A stretch of DNA of 64,000 nucleotides, taken from Paludibaculum fermentans (lineage in GTDB: Bacteria > Acidobacteriota > Terriglobia > Bryobacterales > Bryobacteraceae). The stretch covers positions 5,471,501 through 5,535,500 of the forward strand of contig NZ_CP063849.1 in the NCBI RefSeq assembly GCF_015277775.1, in the 5' to 3' direction. The notes under the pieces are model-generated. The model was given only the letters and a program-made list of their open reading frames with translations. It searched no databases and was not told the DNA's origin. This document shows, in pieces, positions 52,105 to 61,105 of the stretch (positions are counted from its first letter, which is position 1; each line of letters starts with the position of its first letter). Position numbers and translations under genes: made by a program.

Positions 52105-53990
52105 TGGGTCGCCCGCTTTCGACCAAATCCAGGTCCCGCTTCGATCACGACGCCTGCTTCCTCATCGCCTTCGTCCTGCTCGCTCCCCTCGCCTGGGCGC
52201 CCGGCCTGTCCTTCCACTTCGACGCCGCCCCCAAAGCCGTAGCCCTCCAACTCCTCGCCGCCGTCCTCCTCTGCCAGCCAGGCCGCCTCCTCCATCGCCT
52301 CACCGCCCTCTACGCCCGGCCCGCCGGCACACTCCTGCTCCTCCTCTGTGGGCTCTACGCCCTCACTCTCCTCATCGCCACCGCCTTCTCGGAAAACCCG
52401 GCCCTCTCCCTCTACGGCAGCGGCTGGCGGCGATTCGGCGCCCTCTCCCAACTCGCGGTCCTCCTCTGCGGCCTCTATTCCGCCGCCTGCTTTACTTTCG
52501 ACACCCGCTACCTCCGCCTCGCCCTGCGAGCCCTCTGCCTCGCCGGCCTCCTCACCGCCGCCTACGCCGTCTGCCAGGCCATGGGGCTCGACCCCTTCCT
52601 CGACGCCTCCCTCTACGCCCTGCCGCCCCCCGCCAAAACCCTCCGCCCGCCATCCACCCTGGGGCACGCCGCCTACCTCGGCAGCTTCCTCGTCGTAGTC
52701 GCCTTCCTGGGCATAGCCGCGCAGTCGCTGGAAACGTCGAAGTTTTGGCGGACTCTCTGCCTGGCCTCCGTGGCCCTCAGCGCCGCCGGCATCGCCGTCA
52801 GCGGAACCCGCGCCGTCCTGGGTGGCCTGCTCCTCGGAGCTCTTGTGCTGGTCCTGTCCAAGAAAGGCAGCGCCGCCGTCCTCTTCCGCCAACGCACCCT
52901 CCTCTGGACCGCCGCCACCACGGCCTCCATCGCCCTCGCCCTCCGCCTCTCCCCCGCCTGGGCCCCAATGGTCTCGCGAGCCAAAGAATGGACCCTCGAC
53001 CTCTCGGGCGGCACCCGCCTGCCCCTCTGGCTCGACACCCTCAGCCTCATCGGCCGCCGCTGGCCCATTGGATGGGGCCCGGAGACGTTTCCCGCCGTCT
53101 TTCCGCTCTACCAGTCCCTGCGCCTCAGCCAGCTCTACCCGGACTTCTACCACGAGTCCCCACACAGCGTCTGGCTCGACGCCGCTGCCTCCAACGGACT
53201 CGCCAGCCTCCTCTGCCTCCTGGCCCTCTTCCTGGCCGGCTTCTACTGCAGCTTCCGCGCCCGCCGCCTTGGACTCCTGCCCGCCTGCCTCTCCGCGGCC
53301 CTGCTAGCCTTGGCGGTCACCCACTCCTTCTTCGTCTTCACGCTCCCGTCCCTCTGCTGCCTAATGCTGATCCTGGCCGCCCAGTCCTCCCTGGCCGCGT
53401 CTCCAGCCCAAACCGCCCCAACCCTCAGCCCATTCTGGAAACCCGCCGCCGCCCTGGCCGGCTTGGCCCTGGCGATCTGCGCCCTCTCCGTAGCCTGGAC
53501 GGACTCCGCTTACCAGCGCATCCAATCGCACCTGAACGCCGGCAACTGGCAGCCGGCCATCGAGTGGCACGCAAAAGCCCAGCCGTGGCCGGCCAGCCCT
53601 GCCCCGGAGCTCTGGTATTCGCAGCGCATGACGAAGCTGGCCTCCCTCCCCAACCCGGAAGCGACACGCATGGTGATCTGGAAAGAGGCCGTGGACTCCA
53701 GCCGCCTGGCCCTCAGCCGCCCGGGCGAGGACGTGAATCTGGCCTACTACAACGCTGGAGTCCTGGCCGTGCTGGCGCAAAACGGGCCCCAGGCGGAATC
53801 GGACCTCCGGCAGGCCATCCAGCGCGCCCCCAACTGGTATCAGCCCCGCTGGCTCCTCTGCCGCATCCTGGCCCAAACCAACCGCCCCGCCGAAGCCCGT
53901 CCGCAGTGCTCTCAAGCGCTAACCCAACTAGGTGACCAGCACGAAGACCTGCGCAAACTCATCACCCAAACCCTGGAGGCTCAACACTAG
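52104..53990 (+). CDS. O-antigen-ligase-like membrane protein with C-terminal TPR region
   Basis: 628 residues. ATG 52104 lies in the TGATG overlap with the preceding stop; the longer frame further upstream is antisense-free but unlike protein. About eleven hydrophobic segments (residues ~20-450), then a soluble helical tail with TPR-like pairs (LAYYNAGVLAVLAQNGPQAE, PNWYQPRWLLCRILAQTNRP). Wzy_C/O-antigen-ligase features: the VSGTRAVLGGLLLGAL segment and the large loop with GWGPETFPAVFPLY and YHESPHSVWLDAAASNGL (conserved His). Such proteins move glycans onto lipid or protein acceptors. Coupling to a secreted repeat protein suggests that protein as a possible acceptor (inference). Confidence 0.82.
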   Translation: MGRPLSTKSRSRFDHDACFLIAFVLLAPLAWAPGLSFHFDAAPKAVALQLLAAVLLCQPGRLLHRLTALYARPAGTLLLLLCGLYALTLLIATAFSENPALSLYGSGWRRFGALSQLAVLLCGLYSAACFTFDTRYLRLALRALCLAGLLTAAYAVCQAMGLDPFLDASLYALPPPAKTLRPPSTLGHAAYLGSFLVVVAFLGIAAQSLETSKFWRTLCLASVALSAAGIAVSGTRAVLGGLLLGALVLVLSKKGSAAVLFRQRTLLWTAATTASIALALRLSPAWAPMVSRAKEWTLDLSGGTRLPLWLDTLSLIGRRWPIGWGPETFPAVFPLYQSLRLSQLYPDFYHESPHSVWLDAAASNGLASLLCLLALFLAGFYCSFRARRLGLLPACLSAALLALAVTHSFFVFTLPSLCCLMLILAAQSSLAASPAQTAPTLSPFWKPAAALAGLALAICALSVAWTDSAYQRIQSHLNAGNWQPAIEWHAKAQPWPASPAPELWYSQRMTKLASLPNPEATRMVIWKEAVDSSRLALSRPGEDVNLAYYNAGVLAVLAQNGPQAESDLRQAIQRAPNWYQPRWLLCRILAQTNRPAEARPQCSQALTQLGDQHEDLRKLITQTLEAQH

Positions 53991-54019
53991 CCCTGCGCCC
54001 AAGCCCACCCCGTAGGACG

Positions 54020-54055
54020 GCGGACCCCCTGGTCCGCAAGGGGTCCCCTGACCCC
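54020..54055. repeat. Tandem hairpins with identical CCCT loops
   Basis: GCGGACC-CCCT-GGTCCGC (54020-54037) is followed after AA by GGGGTC-CCCT-GACCCC (54040-54055); both stems are perfect. It lies between the convergent ends of the ligase-like gene and the winged-helix gene, where it may end transcription from both sides, or be a dispersed REP-like element. The rest of the 226-base gap shows nothing else. Confidence 0.65.
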
Positions 54056-54216
54056 GCCGCTTCCTACACGCCCAAAGAAAACGCGTGCCACCGCACACCC
54101 GCCCCGCTCACCCAGGCCGTCAACCACTCCAGACACAAACACCCAATCAGAACCAGCGGCCCCATCTTGACCGCCCTCCCCCTCACCCGATTCTGGAGCG
54201 TCAGCTACGGCCCTCC

Positions 54217-55518
54217 TCACTGCGGCGCTGTCGCCGCCGGCAGCCGCCACCCCACAATGCTGAACCGCGGAGCCGCGTTCTTTGCCTGATACTCCACCCG
54301 CAGCAAAGCCTCAAACAGTGGGAAACGCTCCCGCTCGCCCAGCTTCAAGGTTGTCCGCAACATCCGCACCCACGGCTCGCTGGTGATGAACTCGCCGCCC
54401 GCCTCGGTCGCCGCAATATCCGTACCCGAAATCATCAGCACGTGGCTGCCATGCGCCGGATTCCGCAGCAGGGCCACCCGGCAAAAGCCCAGCTTGCCCC
54501 AATCCAGCGTAAACGTCCGGCTCTCCCCCGCCCGCGGCGCCATGTTCTGAAAGTAGACGTAGTCCGGCCGCCCCGGCACCATGCTGCGGAAGTTCAATTG
54601 GTTCTCGAACATCTCCACCCACGGGTTCGACAGCCGGCTACCCAGCAGGATGACATTGTGGGATCGCAGGTAGTCCACGCCAAACTCGCGAGCCGGCACC
54701 ACCTCGGTGCGCGTCCGCTGCGCTGCGTTCAACAGCGTCAGGGTCGCCACCAGTTGGGTGTCCACCACACTGCTGAACTGATACGCGGCCAACCCCTTCG
54801 CAAACTCCCGCTGCACCAGGTCGCTCATTTCGATGCTCGCCACGTGGTTGAAGTCTTTGATCCGGTACTCCGACAGCGTCATCCCGCGCCCCAGCATGTT
54901 CTCGAACAACACCAGCACCGGATCGGACATCACAATGCACGCCGGCTCGCCGTTCTCCAGCAACTGCGCCCAGAAACGGTTCACCGCCGGACCCGTGCCC
55001 GGTGCCGGCAGCAAAGGCGATCGCATCAGCGCCCACACCACCACCCCGCCCAACACGGCCGCCAGGCCTGCGAAACCCGCCGTCCACCAGTTCCACCGCC
55101 GCCGGCTTCGCTCCGCTGGCGCATCCAGCACAACAAGACCGGGCACTGGCTCGGCCACCCTGCGCGGAAATACCGGAGTGTAAGCGCCCCTGGGAATCTC
55201 GATCAGCACCGGCTCGCTCTTGCCTTCCGTCTCAAAGTGCTGCTGCAGCCGTTTCCTTAATTGGGACACCTGCACCCGCACCAGCGGATCCTGCGCCGTG
55301 TCGTAGCCAGGCTGCCGCCCAAACACTTCCGCGCCGATATCGCCCTCGTGAATCACATGGTCCGGGTCGGCCTGCGCGCGCTCGCACAGATAGTACAGCA
55401 ATTCACGCAGCCGGGCCGATTTGCGAAAGGCCGCGCCGGCCACCACACGTTCAATGAGCGCGTCGCGCGAGGCATTCCGGCCATGCTCTCCGGAAGGCGC
55501 GAGACTATCTCCGAGCAT
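54217..55518 (-). CDS. Membrane-anchored winged-helix regulator (CadC/ToxR-like layout)
   Basis: 433 residues. N-terminal ~125 residues are an OmpR-type winged helix (LRELLYYLCERAQADPDHVI, PLVRVQVSQLRKRLQQHFET, VLIEIPRGAYTPVF). One membrane helix at ~145-165 (AGFAGLAAVLGGVVVWALM) separates it from an outside domain of ~260 residues ending VGWRLPAATAPQ. No kinase or receiver domain is present, so signal and DNA binding are in one protein. The outer domain is unfamiliar to me; VILLGSRLSNPWVEMFENQL is its most distinctive part. It is divergent from the TonB receptor, a natural target (inference). Confidence 0.82.
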   Translation of the reverse strand: MLGDSLAPSGEHGRNASRDALIERVVAGAAFRKSARLRELLYYLCERAQADPDHVIHEGDIGAEVFGRQPGYDTAQDPLVRVQVSQLRKRLQQHFETEGKSEPVLIEIPRGAYTPVFPRRVAEPVPGLVVLDAPAERSRRRWNWWTAGFAGLAAVLGGVVVWALMRSPLLPAPGTGPAVNRFWAQLLENGEPACIVMSDPVLVLFENMLGRGMTLSEYRIKDFNHVASIEMSDLVQREFAKGLAAYQFSSVVDTQLVATLTLLNAAQRTRTEVVPAREFGVDYLRSHNVILLGSRLSNPWVEMFENQLNFRSMVPGRPDYVYFQNMAPRAGESRTFTLDWGKLGFCRVALLRNPAHGSHVLMISGTDIAATEAGGEFITSEPWVRMLRTTLKLGERERFPLFEALLRVEYQAKNAAPRFSIVGWRLPAATAPQ

Positions 55519-55574
55519 TGCAGCGTCGAGTGTAGCACAGCCCCGCTAACCCCTTCTTTGCTGGTTAATTCTCG

Positions 55575-55584
55575 GTAAATTTAC
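55575..55584. promoter_or_regulatory. Perfect palindrome between regulator and TonB receptor
   Basis: GTAAATTTAC is its own reverse complement, inside GGTAAATTTACTTG. It lies 91 bases before the receptor start and 57 bases before the regulator start. A near-identical GGTAAAATTTACTT occurs at 45107-45120. Candidate regulator site. Confidence 0.4.
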
Positions 55585-55675
55585 TTGCGGCTCAATGCCT
55601 TCCGGACAAACCATGAAACCGGCCCATGGGCCGCCTTCAGGCCCCATCCCAAGTGAGTTCAGGAGTCTTTCAACT

Positions 55676-58600
55676 GTGAAACGTGTCGTTACAATCGCTC
55701 TGTCCGCGTGGCTTGCCCTCCTCCTCCAAGCCGCTGCCTGGAGTCAGACCGGCAATGGAAGCGTCCGCGGCGTCGTGCGCGATCAGTCCTCGTCCGTCAT
55801 CCCCGGCGCCGAAGTCACCCTCACCAACGCCGAAACCAACATTGAACTTCGTGCCAGGACCAACGAGGCCGGCCTCTACGTCTTCCCCAGCGTCCCGCCC
55901 GGCCCTCAACTGCTCCGCGTCTCCTTCGCCGGCATGGGCGCCTTCGAGGCCCGCCTCACCGTCCGCGTCCAGGAATCCAGCAACGTCGAGGTCCTCCTTC
56001 AGCCCGCTTCCACCTCCACCACCGTGCAGGTAACGGACGTTACTCCCATCGTCGTCGCCGATAACGCCACCCTCGGTCACTCCCTCGAATCCAAACGCAT
56101 CGAGGAACTGCCCATCAACGGCCGGCAGTTGACCAACCTCCTCCTCACCACCCCCGGCATGACGTTCGATAGCAACGGCCGCATCCGCACCATGGGCGAA
56201 GGACCCGCTACCCACGACATCGTCCTCGACGGCTCGCCCCTCACCGACATGGTCTACGGCGAAGGCACCCTCAACCGCCAGCCCAGCCTCGAGAGCATTC
56301 AGGAGTTCCGAGTCGACACCAACGCCAACTCCGCCCGCTCCCCTCGCCCCACCAACATCATCATGACCACCAAGAGCGGCACCAACCAGTTCCACGGCTC
56401 GCTCTTTGAAACCAATCGCGACAATTACTATGGACTCGCCCGCCGCCGCGAGGACGGCAACACCGCCAGCAAGTTCATTCGCAACGAGTACGGCTTCACG
56501 GCCGGCGGCCCCGTCTTCGTCCCCAAGGTCTACAACGGGAAGAGCCGCACCTTCTGGTTCTTCGCCCTGGAAGAGTTCCGCCAATCCACCGGCACCACCG
56601 GAGCGTGGCGCGTCCCCACCGACGCCATGCGCGAAGGCGACTTCAGCGGCCTCACCGACGCGAACCTCGTCCCGCAGCGCATCTATAACCCCTACACCAC
56701 CAACTCCACCACCTTCCAGCGCCAGCAGTTCTCCTACCAGGGCAAGGCCAACGCCATCGACCCCTCGCTTGCCAGTCCCCTCTGGAAATACCTCATGAGC
56801 GAGGTGCCCCACGCCAACCGCCCCGACGTCAATCCCGCCGTCGGCAACAACTACTTCGGCCCCTCCCCGTCCTTCACCAATCAATCCACCTGGTCGCTGC
56901 GCATCGATCAGAAAGTCACCGACAAGGATCAGCTCTTCGCCCGCCTCACCAGCGCGACCCACCACAACAAGTGGAACTCCGGCGGCGTCCCCTCCACCGA
57001 CGGCATCGTCGGCTATCGCGCCTACGACTCACCCAACAAAACCCTCTCCGTCAATTGGACCCGCTCCGTCACGCCCACCCTGGTCAACGAGTTGCTCGTC
57101 AGCGGTACTCGCACCATCAGCTCCTCTGGCATGGGCAACGGCGACAACAGCCGCCTGTGGGCCACGGAACTCGGCCTGCCCAACCCCGCCCTCCAGTCCG
57201 GCTTCCCCGTCATCGGCAGCCTCGGCATCAACGGCAGCGGCAACTTCTGGAACACACCCCTCGTGCGCGGCGAGTTCTTCTCTTACTTCGTCCTCGACGA
57301 CAACGCCACGAAAATGGTGGGCCGCCATGAACTCCAGTTCGGCTTCCACGGCCGCCGCGACCTGCTCAACTACCTGCCCCAGCAGCAGCGCAGCGGCGGA
57401 GCCCTCACCTTCCCCGGCGTCACCACCGCGCTCTACGACCCCAACTACCCCGACCGCAGCGTCGCCACCGTCAACACCGGCTCCGCCATGGCCGCCGCCT
57501 TTCTCGGCACCGCCAATTACGAGTACCGCGTCGTCAAGGGCAAATACTACATGCGGCGCAACGAGTTCGCCGGCTACCTCCAGGACAACTTCAAGGTCTC
57601 GCAGCGCCTCACGCTGAACCTCGGCCTCCGCTGGGACTTCAATCCCATCCCCACTGAGAAGAACAACGTCTTCACCTCCTACGACCGCAAAACCGGCGCC
57701 ATCGTCCTGGGCCGCGACATGAACACCCTCTACAACCTCGGCGCCGTCTCGCGGCAGTACATCGCCGCCACCCAGGGCGTCGGCGTCACCTACGAGACGC
57801 CTGATCAGGCGGGGCTGCCTTACCACATGGTCAACAACAACTGGCGCGACGTCAGCCCCCACCTCGGCCTCGCCTATCGGGCCCTGGAAGGCAAACGCTC
57901 CTTCGTCGTGCGCGCCGGCTACTCCGTCAACTACTACCCCATCCCCATGTACGGCTGGAACGATAGCTTCAAAATGAACACTCCGTTCTACGCCGTCTAT
58001 ATCAACCAGACCCTCACCTCGCGCGCCATGTCGCCCGACGGCCTGCCCAACTACGGCCTGGTCTCCAGCCCCTCGATCATCGCCGGCAAGAACAGCAGCA
58101 ACGCCATCAGCTTCGACAACCTCAGCCCCGGAGCCCTCGGCCTCGGCAGCAACTTCCAGGCCGCCTACTTCGACCCCAATCAACCCAGCTCCCGCGCCCA
58201 CACCTGGAACTTCACCCTGGAAAAGGAAGTGCTCGCCAACACCGTCGTGCGCCTCAGCTACAACGGCAATCACGGCGCCCATCTGGAAAGCTATCAGGAC
58301 CTCAATCAGTCCCTGCTCAGCTACGGCACCTACAACTGGTACAAACGCACCGGCAACCCGGTGCCGGAAGGCGATACCGCCTCCATGCTCACCAACGCCA
58401 TTCCAACCAGCCCGCTCGGCACCACGCAACTCTGGGGCAAGGACGGCTGGTCCAACTCGCACGGCATCACCGCCGAGGTCGAGCGGCGCTACGCCAAAGG
58501 CATCGGCTTCCAGGCGTTCTATCAATTGACCAACGCCAACCGTGCCGCCGGCGAAGGCTGGTATGTCGGCACTGACCTGCCGGAAGCCTACCCCACCGGA

Positions 58601-59392
58601 CAGCTCCCCTCGGACCTGCACCAGCGCATGCGGCTCCTCAACTATGGCCGCGACACCCAGATCCCCCAGCACGAGATCCGCTTCAACTGGAGCGTCGAAG
58701 TCCCCGTCGGCCGCGGCAAAGCCCTCGGCCACAATATGCCCAAGGCCTTCGATGCCATCGCCGGAGGCTGGCAGGTGGCGGGCATGGGCCGTTTCTACAG
58801 CAACTACCTCTCGCTGCCCACTGACATGTGGCCGACAGGCCAGAAGGTGGAATACTACGGTCACAAGTACCCCATCCAGGACTGCCGCAGCGGCACCTGC
58901 GAAGCCGGCTACCTGCTCTGGAACGGCTACATCCCGGCCTACCTCATCAACCAGCCCAACGGCATCATGGGCGTCCCGGCGAACTACAAGGCCGCCGCCG
59001 CTCCCACCAGTGCTTTCCCCGCCAACTTCCTCAGCCTGCAGGGAGACGACCCCAGCGCGCCCAACTACGACCCCAACTACTCCTTCTACGGAACGAGCGA
59101 CCTCACGATGAAACTCTCGGACGGCTCCGTGGCCCGCACCACCAAGGCCGACCTGAATCCGTTCCGCAACACCTACCTGCCCTCCACCTGGCTCTCCACC
59201 ACCGATGCCTCGATCTTCAAACTCTTCCGGTTTGGCGAGCGAGCCAACCTCAAGGTGAAGTGCGATTTCTTTAATGTGTTCAACCAGCCCGGCATGGCCT
59301 TCAACCCGGGCGATGGCACTGGCATCGTGACGAAACAGTACAGTCAGAACTCGCCGCGGCAGCTACAACTCTCCGCCCGGTTCTCCTGGTAA
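55676..59392 (+). CDS. Oar-like TonB-dependent receptor with carboxypeptidase-regulatory domain
   Basis: 1238 residues from GTG 55676 (AGGAG ten bases upstream). A longer frame begins at 55595 but adds sequence before the signal peptide (VVTIALSAWLALLLQAAAWS). Residues ~30-120 are a carboxypeptidase-regulatory-like beta domain (GSVRGVVRDQSSSVIPGAEV). Then a plug domain (RIEELPINGRQLTNLLLTTP, IQEFRVDTNANSARSPRP) and a large beta-barrel (NEYGFTAGGPVFVPKVYNGK, RLTLNLGLRWDFNPIPTEKN), ending LQLSARFSW with the terminal aromatic of outer-membrane barrels. Such receptors are abundant in acidobacteria and are thought to import glycan fragments or siderophores. Ligand unknown. Confidence 0.92.
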   Translation: MKRVVTIALSAWLALLLQAAAWSQTGNGSVRGVVRDQSSSVIPGAEVTLTNAETNIELRARTNEAGLYVFPSVPPGPQLLRVSFAGMGAFEARLTVRVQESSNVEVLLQPASTSTTVQVTDVTPIVVADNATLGHSLESKRIEELPINGRQLTNLLLTTPGMTFDSNGRIRTMGEGPATHDIVLDGSPLTDMVYGEGTLNRQPSLESIQEFRVDTNANSARSPRPTNIIMTTKSGTNQFHGSLFETNRDNYYGLARRREDGNTASKFIRNEYGFTAGGPVFVPKVYNGKSRTFWFFALEEFRQSTGTTGAWRVPTDAMREGDFSGLTDANLVPQRIYNPYTTNSTTFQRQQFSYQGKANAIDPSLASPLWKYLMSEVPHANRPDVNPAVGNNYFGPSPSFTNQSTWSLRIDQKVTDKDQLFARLTSATHHNKWNSGGVPSTDGIVGYRAYDSPNKTLSVNWTRSVTPTLVNELLVSGTRTISSSGMGNGDNSRLWATELGLPNPALQSGFPVIGSLGINGSGNFWNTPLVRGEFFSYFVLDDNATKMVGRHELQFGFHGRRDLLNYLPQQQRSGGALTFPGVTTALYDPNYPDRSVATVNTGSAMAAAFLGTANYEYRVVKGKYYMRRNEFAGYLQDNFKVSQRLTLNLGLRWDFNPIPTEKNNVFTSYDRKTGAIVLGRDMNTLYNLGAVSRQYIAATQGVGVTYETPDQAGLPYHMVNNNWRDVSPHLGLAYRALEGKRSFVVRAGYSVNYYPIPMYGWNDSFKMNTPFYAVYINQTLTSRAMSPDGLPNYGLVSSPSIIAGKNSSNAISFDNLSPGALGLGSNFQAAYFDPNQPSSRAHTWNFTLEKEVLANTVVRLSYNGNHGAHLESYQDLNQSLLSYGTYNWYKRTGNPVPEGDTASMLTNAIPTSPLGTTQLWGKDGWSNSHGITAEVERRYAKGIGFQAFYQLTNANRAAGEGWYVGTDLPEAYPTGQLPSDLHQRMRLLNYGRDTQIPQHEIRFNWSVEVPVGRGKALGHNMPKAFDAIAGGWQVAGMGRFYSNYLSLPTDMWPTGQKVEYYGHKYPIQDCRSGTCEAGYLLWNGYIPAYLINQPNGIMGVPANYKAAAAPTSAFPANFLSLQGDDPSAPNYDPNYSFYGTSDLTMKLSDGSVARTTKADLNPFRNTYLPSTWLSTTDASIFKLFRFGERANLKVKCDFFNVFNQPGMAFNPGDGTGIVTKQYSQNSPRQLQLSARFSW

Positions 59393-59396
59393 CAGG

Positions 59397-59431
59397 AAAG
59401 GGGGGACGAGCCGCCGGGTCGTCCCCCCTTT
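59397..59431. terminator. Bidirectional terminator hairpin
   Basis: AAAGGGGGGACGA (59397-59409) pairs perfectly with TCGTCCCCCCTTT (59419-59431), nine-base loop. Four bases after the receptor stop; on the other strand it follows the DUF1501 gene by about 130 bases. The tract between it and 59562 holds nothing I can identify. Confidence 0.8.
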
Positions 59432-59562
59432 CCAACTCGCTCGAAATCCCCGCGCTCACACGGTGAACTGGTCCACTTTCGACCGCAAATCGGCCACTAA
59501 AATCCACCGTGTTTCCGGTCATGCCTGCCGACCAGTCGGCATCTGCCGAAATCCCGCCAATC

Positions 59563-61086
59563 CTATGCTAGGACGTCATGTAAAACGTTGCCCGCTACGT
59601 CCGTCAACCGGAAGTCGCGGCCACTGTACCTGTACGTCAGCTTTGTGTGATCGATACCCAAAAGGTGAAGTATCGTCGCGTGAATGTCGTGAACATGAAC
59701 GGGCTTGTCCACCACCTTGAACCCGAAGTCGTCCGTCTGCCCGTAGATCGTCCCGCCCTTCACTGCTCCGCCCGCCAGCCACATCGTGAAGCCGAAGGGA
59801 TTGTGGTCGCGGCCCTTCTTCGCATTGCCGCCGCCGCCGCCCACCTCCCTCACCGGCGTTCGGCCGAACTCCGAACCGCACACGACCAGCGTGTCTTTCC
59901 ATAACCCGCGTGCTTTCAGGTCTTTGACCACCGCTGTGAACGCCTGGTCGGAGTTCTTCGCATTCACCTTGTGCGCCATGATGTCGCCATGCGCATCCCA
60001 TGGGTCGCCCTTCGAGTAGTAAAGCTGCACCATCCGGACGCCTTTTTCCAGTAAGCGGACGCCCGTCAACGCGCCACGCGCCACCGGTCCGGGGCCGTAC
60101 AAATCCAGCGTCGCCTGCGACTCCTTGCGCACATCGAAGACCTCGGGGGCCTCGGTCTGCATGCGGTAGGCGATCTCCATCGACTTGATCACCGCTTCCA
60201 CCTGCGGGTCCGTACCCTGTTCGGCACTGCGGATTTTCTCAAGCTTTTCAACGAGATCCAGCTCGCGGCGCTGCTCGGTCAACTCGAACTTGGGATTGTT
60301 GACGTAACTGACAAGCTTCTTCGGGTCGAAGTTCTTTTCAACCACGACTTTCTTCATCTTCTCGTCAGGCTTGCCGTCGGCCGTCATCGGCTCCATCGGC
60401 GGCGCCTCGCCCTCGGGAACCTGTACCTTGTTGGAGATATAGGTGCCCTGGTGAATCGCCGGCAGGAAGCCGTTGCTCCACAGCGGCGGCCCCACCGTCG
60501 TCGGCACATCGGGACAAAGCACGACGAAACCGGGCAGATTCTGGTTCTCTGAGCCCAAACCGTAAGTGATCCAGGCGCCCAGCGACGGCCGGCCCGCCTG
60601 GTTGGCGCCCGTGTTCATCATCAGGCACGACGGTTCATGATTCGGGATCTCGGTGTAAACCGAGCGGATCCAACAGATATCGTCGACCACCGTGGACAGG
60701 TGAGGCCACAGATCGCTCACATCCATGCCGCACTGGCCATGCCTTTTGAACGTGTACGGTGATTTCATCAGTTCACCGGTACGGCGCTCGGTTTTCACCT
60801 GGTTTCCAGGCAGCGGCTGACCGTCGTACTTGTCCAAAGCGGGTTTCGGATCGAAGCTGTCGATGGTGGACAGGCCGCCGTTCATGAACAGGAAGATGAC
60901 GCGTTTCACTTTCTGCGGGTGATCCAGTTTGTAGCTGGCCATCGACCCATCGGCACCCAGGACGGCCCCGGCACGTGCCATCGATTCGCCGAGCATTCCG
61001 GCGAAAGCCATCATTCCAAAGCCATTACCGACCCGGCGCAACGCCTCGCGGCGCGTAGTTGGATTGCGGGACTTATGATCTGACAT
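59563..61086 (-). CDS. DUF1501 family protein, Tat-exported
   Basis: 507 residues. Twin-arginine type leader (TTRREALRRVGNGFGMMAFA). DUF1501 core: VKRVIFLFMNGGLSTIDSFD, HEPSCLMMNTGANQAGRPSL, VVCGSEFGRTPVREVGGGGG and HDIHATILHLLGIDHTKLTY. The fold is alkaline-phosphatase/sulfatase-like, though no sulfatase Cys/Ser signature is seen. In planctomycetes and acidobacteria it almost always adjoins a PSD1 cytochrome-domain protein, as here (19-base gap, same strand). Function unproven; the pair is commonly linked to extracellular glycan use. Confidence 0.9.
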   Translation of the reverse strand: MSDHKSRNPTTRREALRRVGNGFGMMAFAGMLGESMARAGAVLGADGSMASYKLDHPQKVKRVIFLFMNGGLSTIDSFDPKPALDKYDGQPLPGNQVKTERRTGELMKSPYTFKRHGQCGMDVSDLWPHLSTVVDDICWIRSVYTEIPNHEPSCLMMNTGANQAGRPSLGAWITYGLGSENQNLPGFVVLCPDVPTTVGPPLWSNGFLPAIHQGTYISNKVQVPEGEAPPMEPMTADGKPDEKMKKVVVEKNFDPKKLVSYVNNPKFELTEQRRELDLVEKLEKIRSAEQGTDPQVEAVIKSMEIAYRMQTEAPEVFDVRKESQATLDLYGPGPVARGALTGVRLLEKGVRMVQLYYSKGDPWDAHGDIMAHKVNAKNSDQAFTAVVKDLKARGLWKDTLVVCGSEFGRTPVREVGGGGGNAKKGRDHNPFGFTMWLAGGAVKGGTIYGQTDDFGFKVVDKPVHVHDIHATILHLLGIDHTKLTYRYSGRDFRLTDVAGNVLHDVLA

Positions 61087-61105
61087 GCGGGAAACCGGGG
61101 CTCCT

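Noticed and set aside
57029-58864. 611-codon minus-strand frame inside the TonB receptor
   Set aside because: Antisense shadow of a high-GC gene; no recognisable domain.
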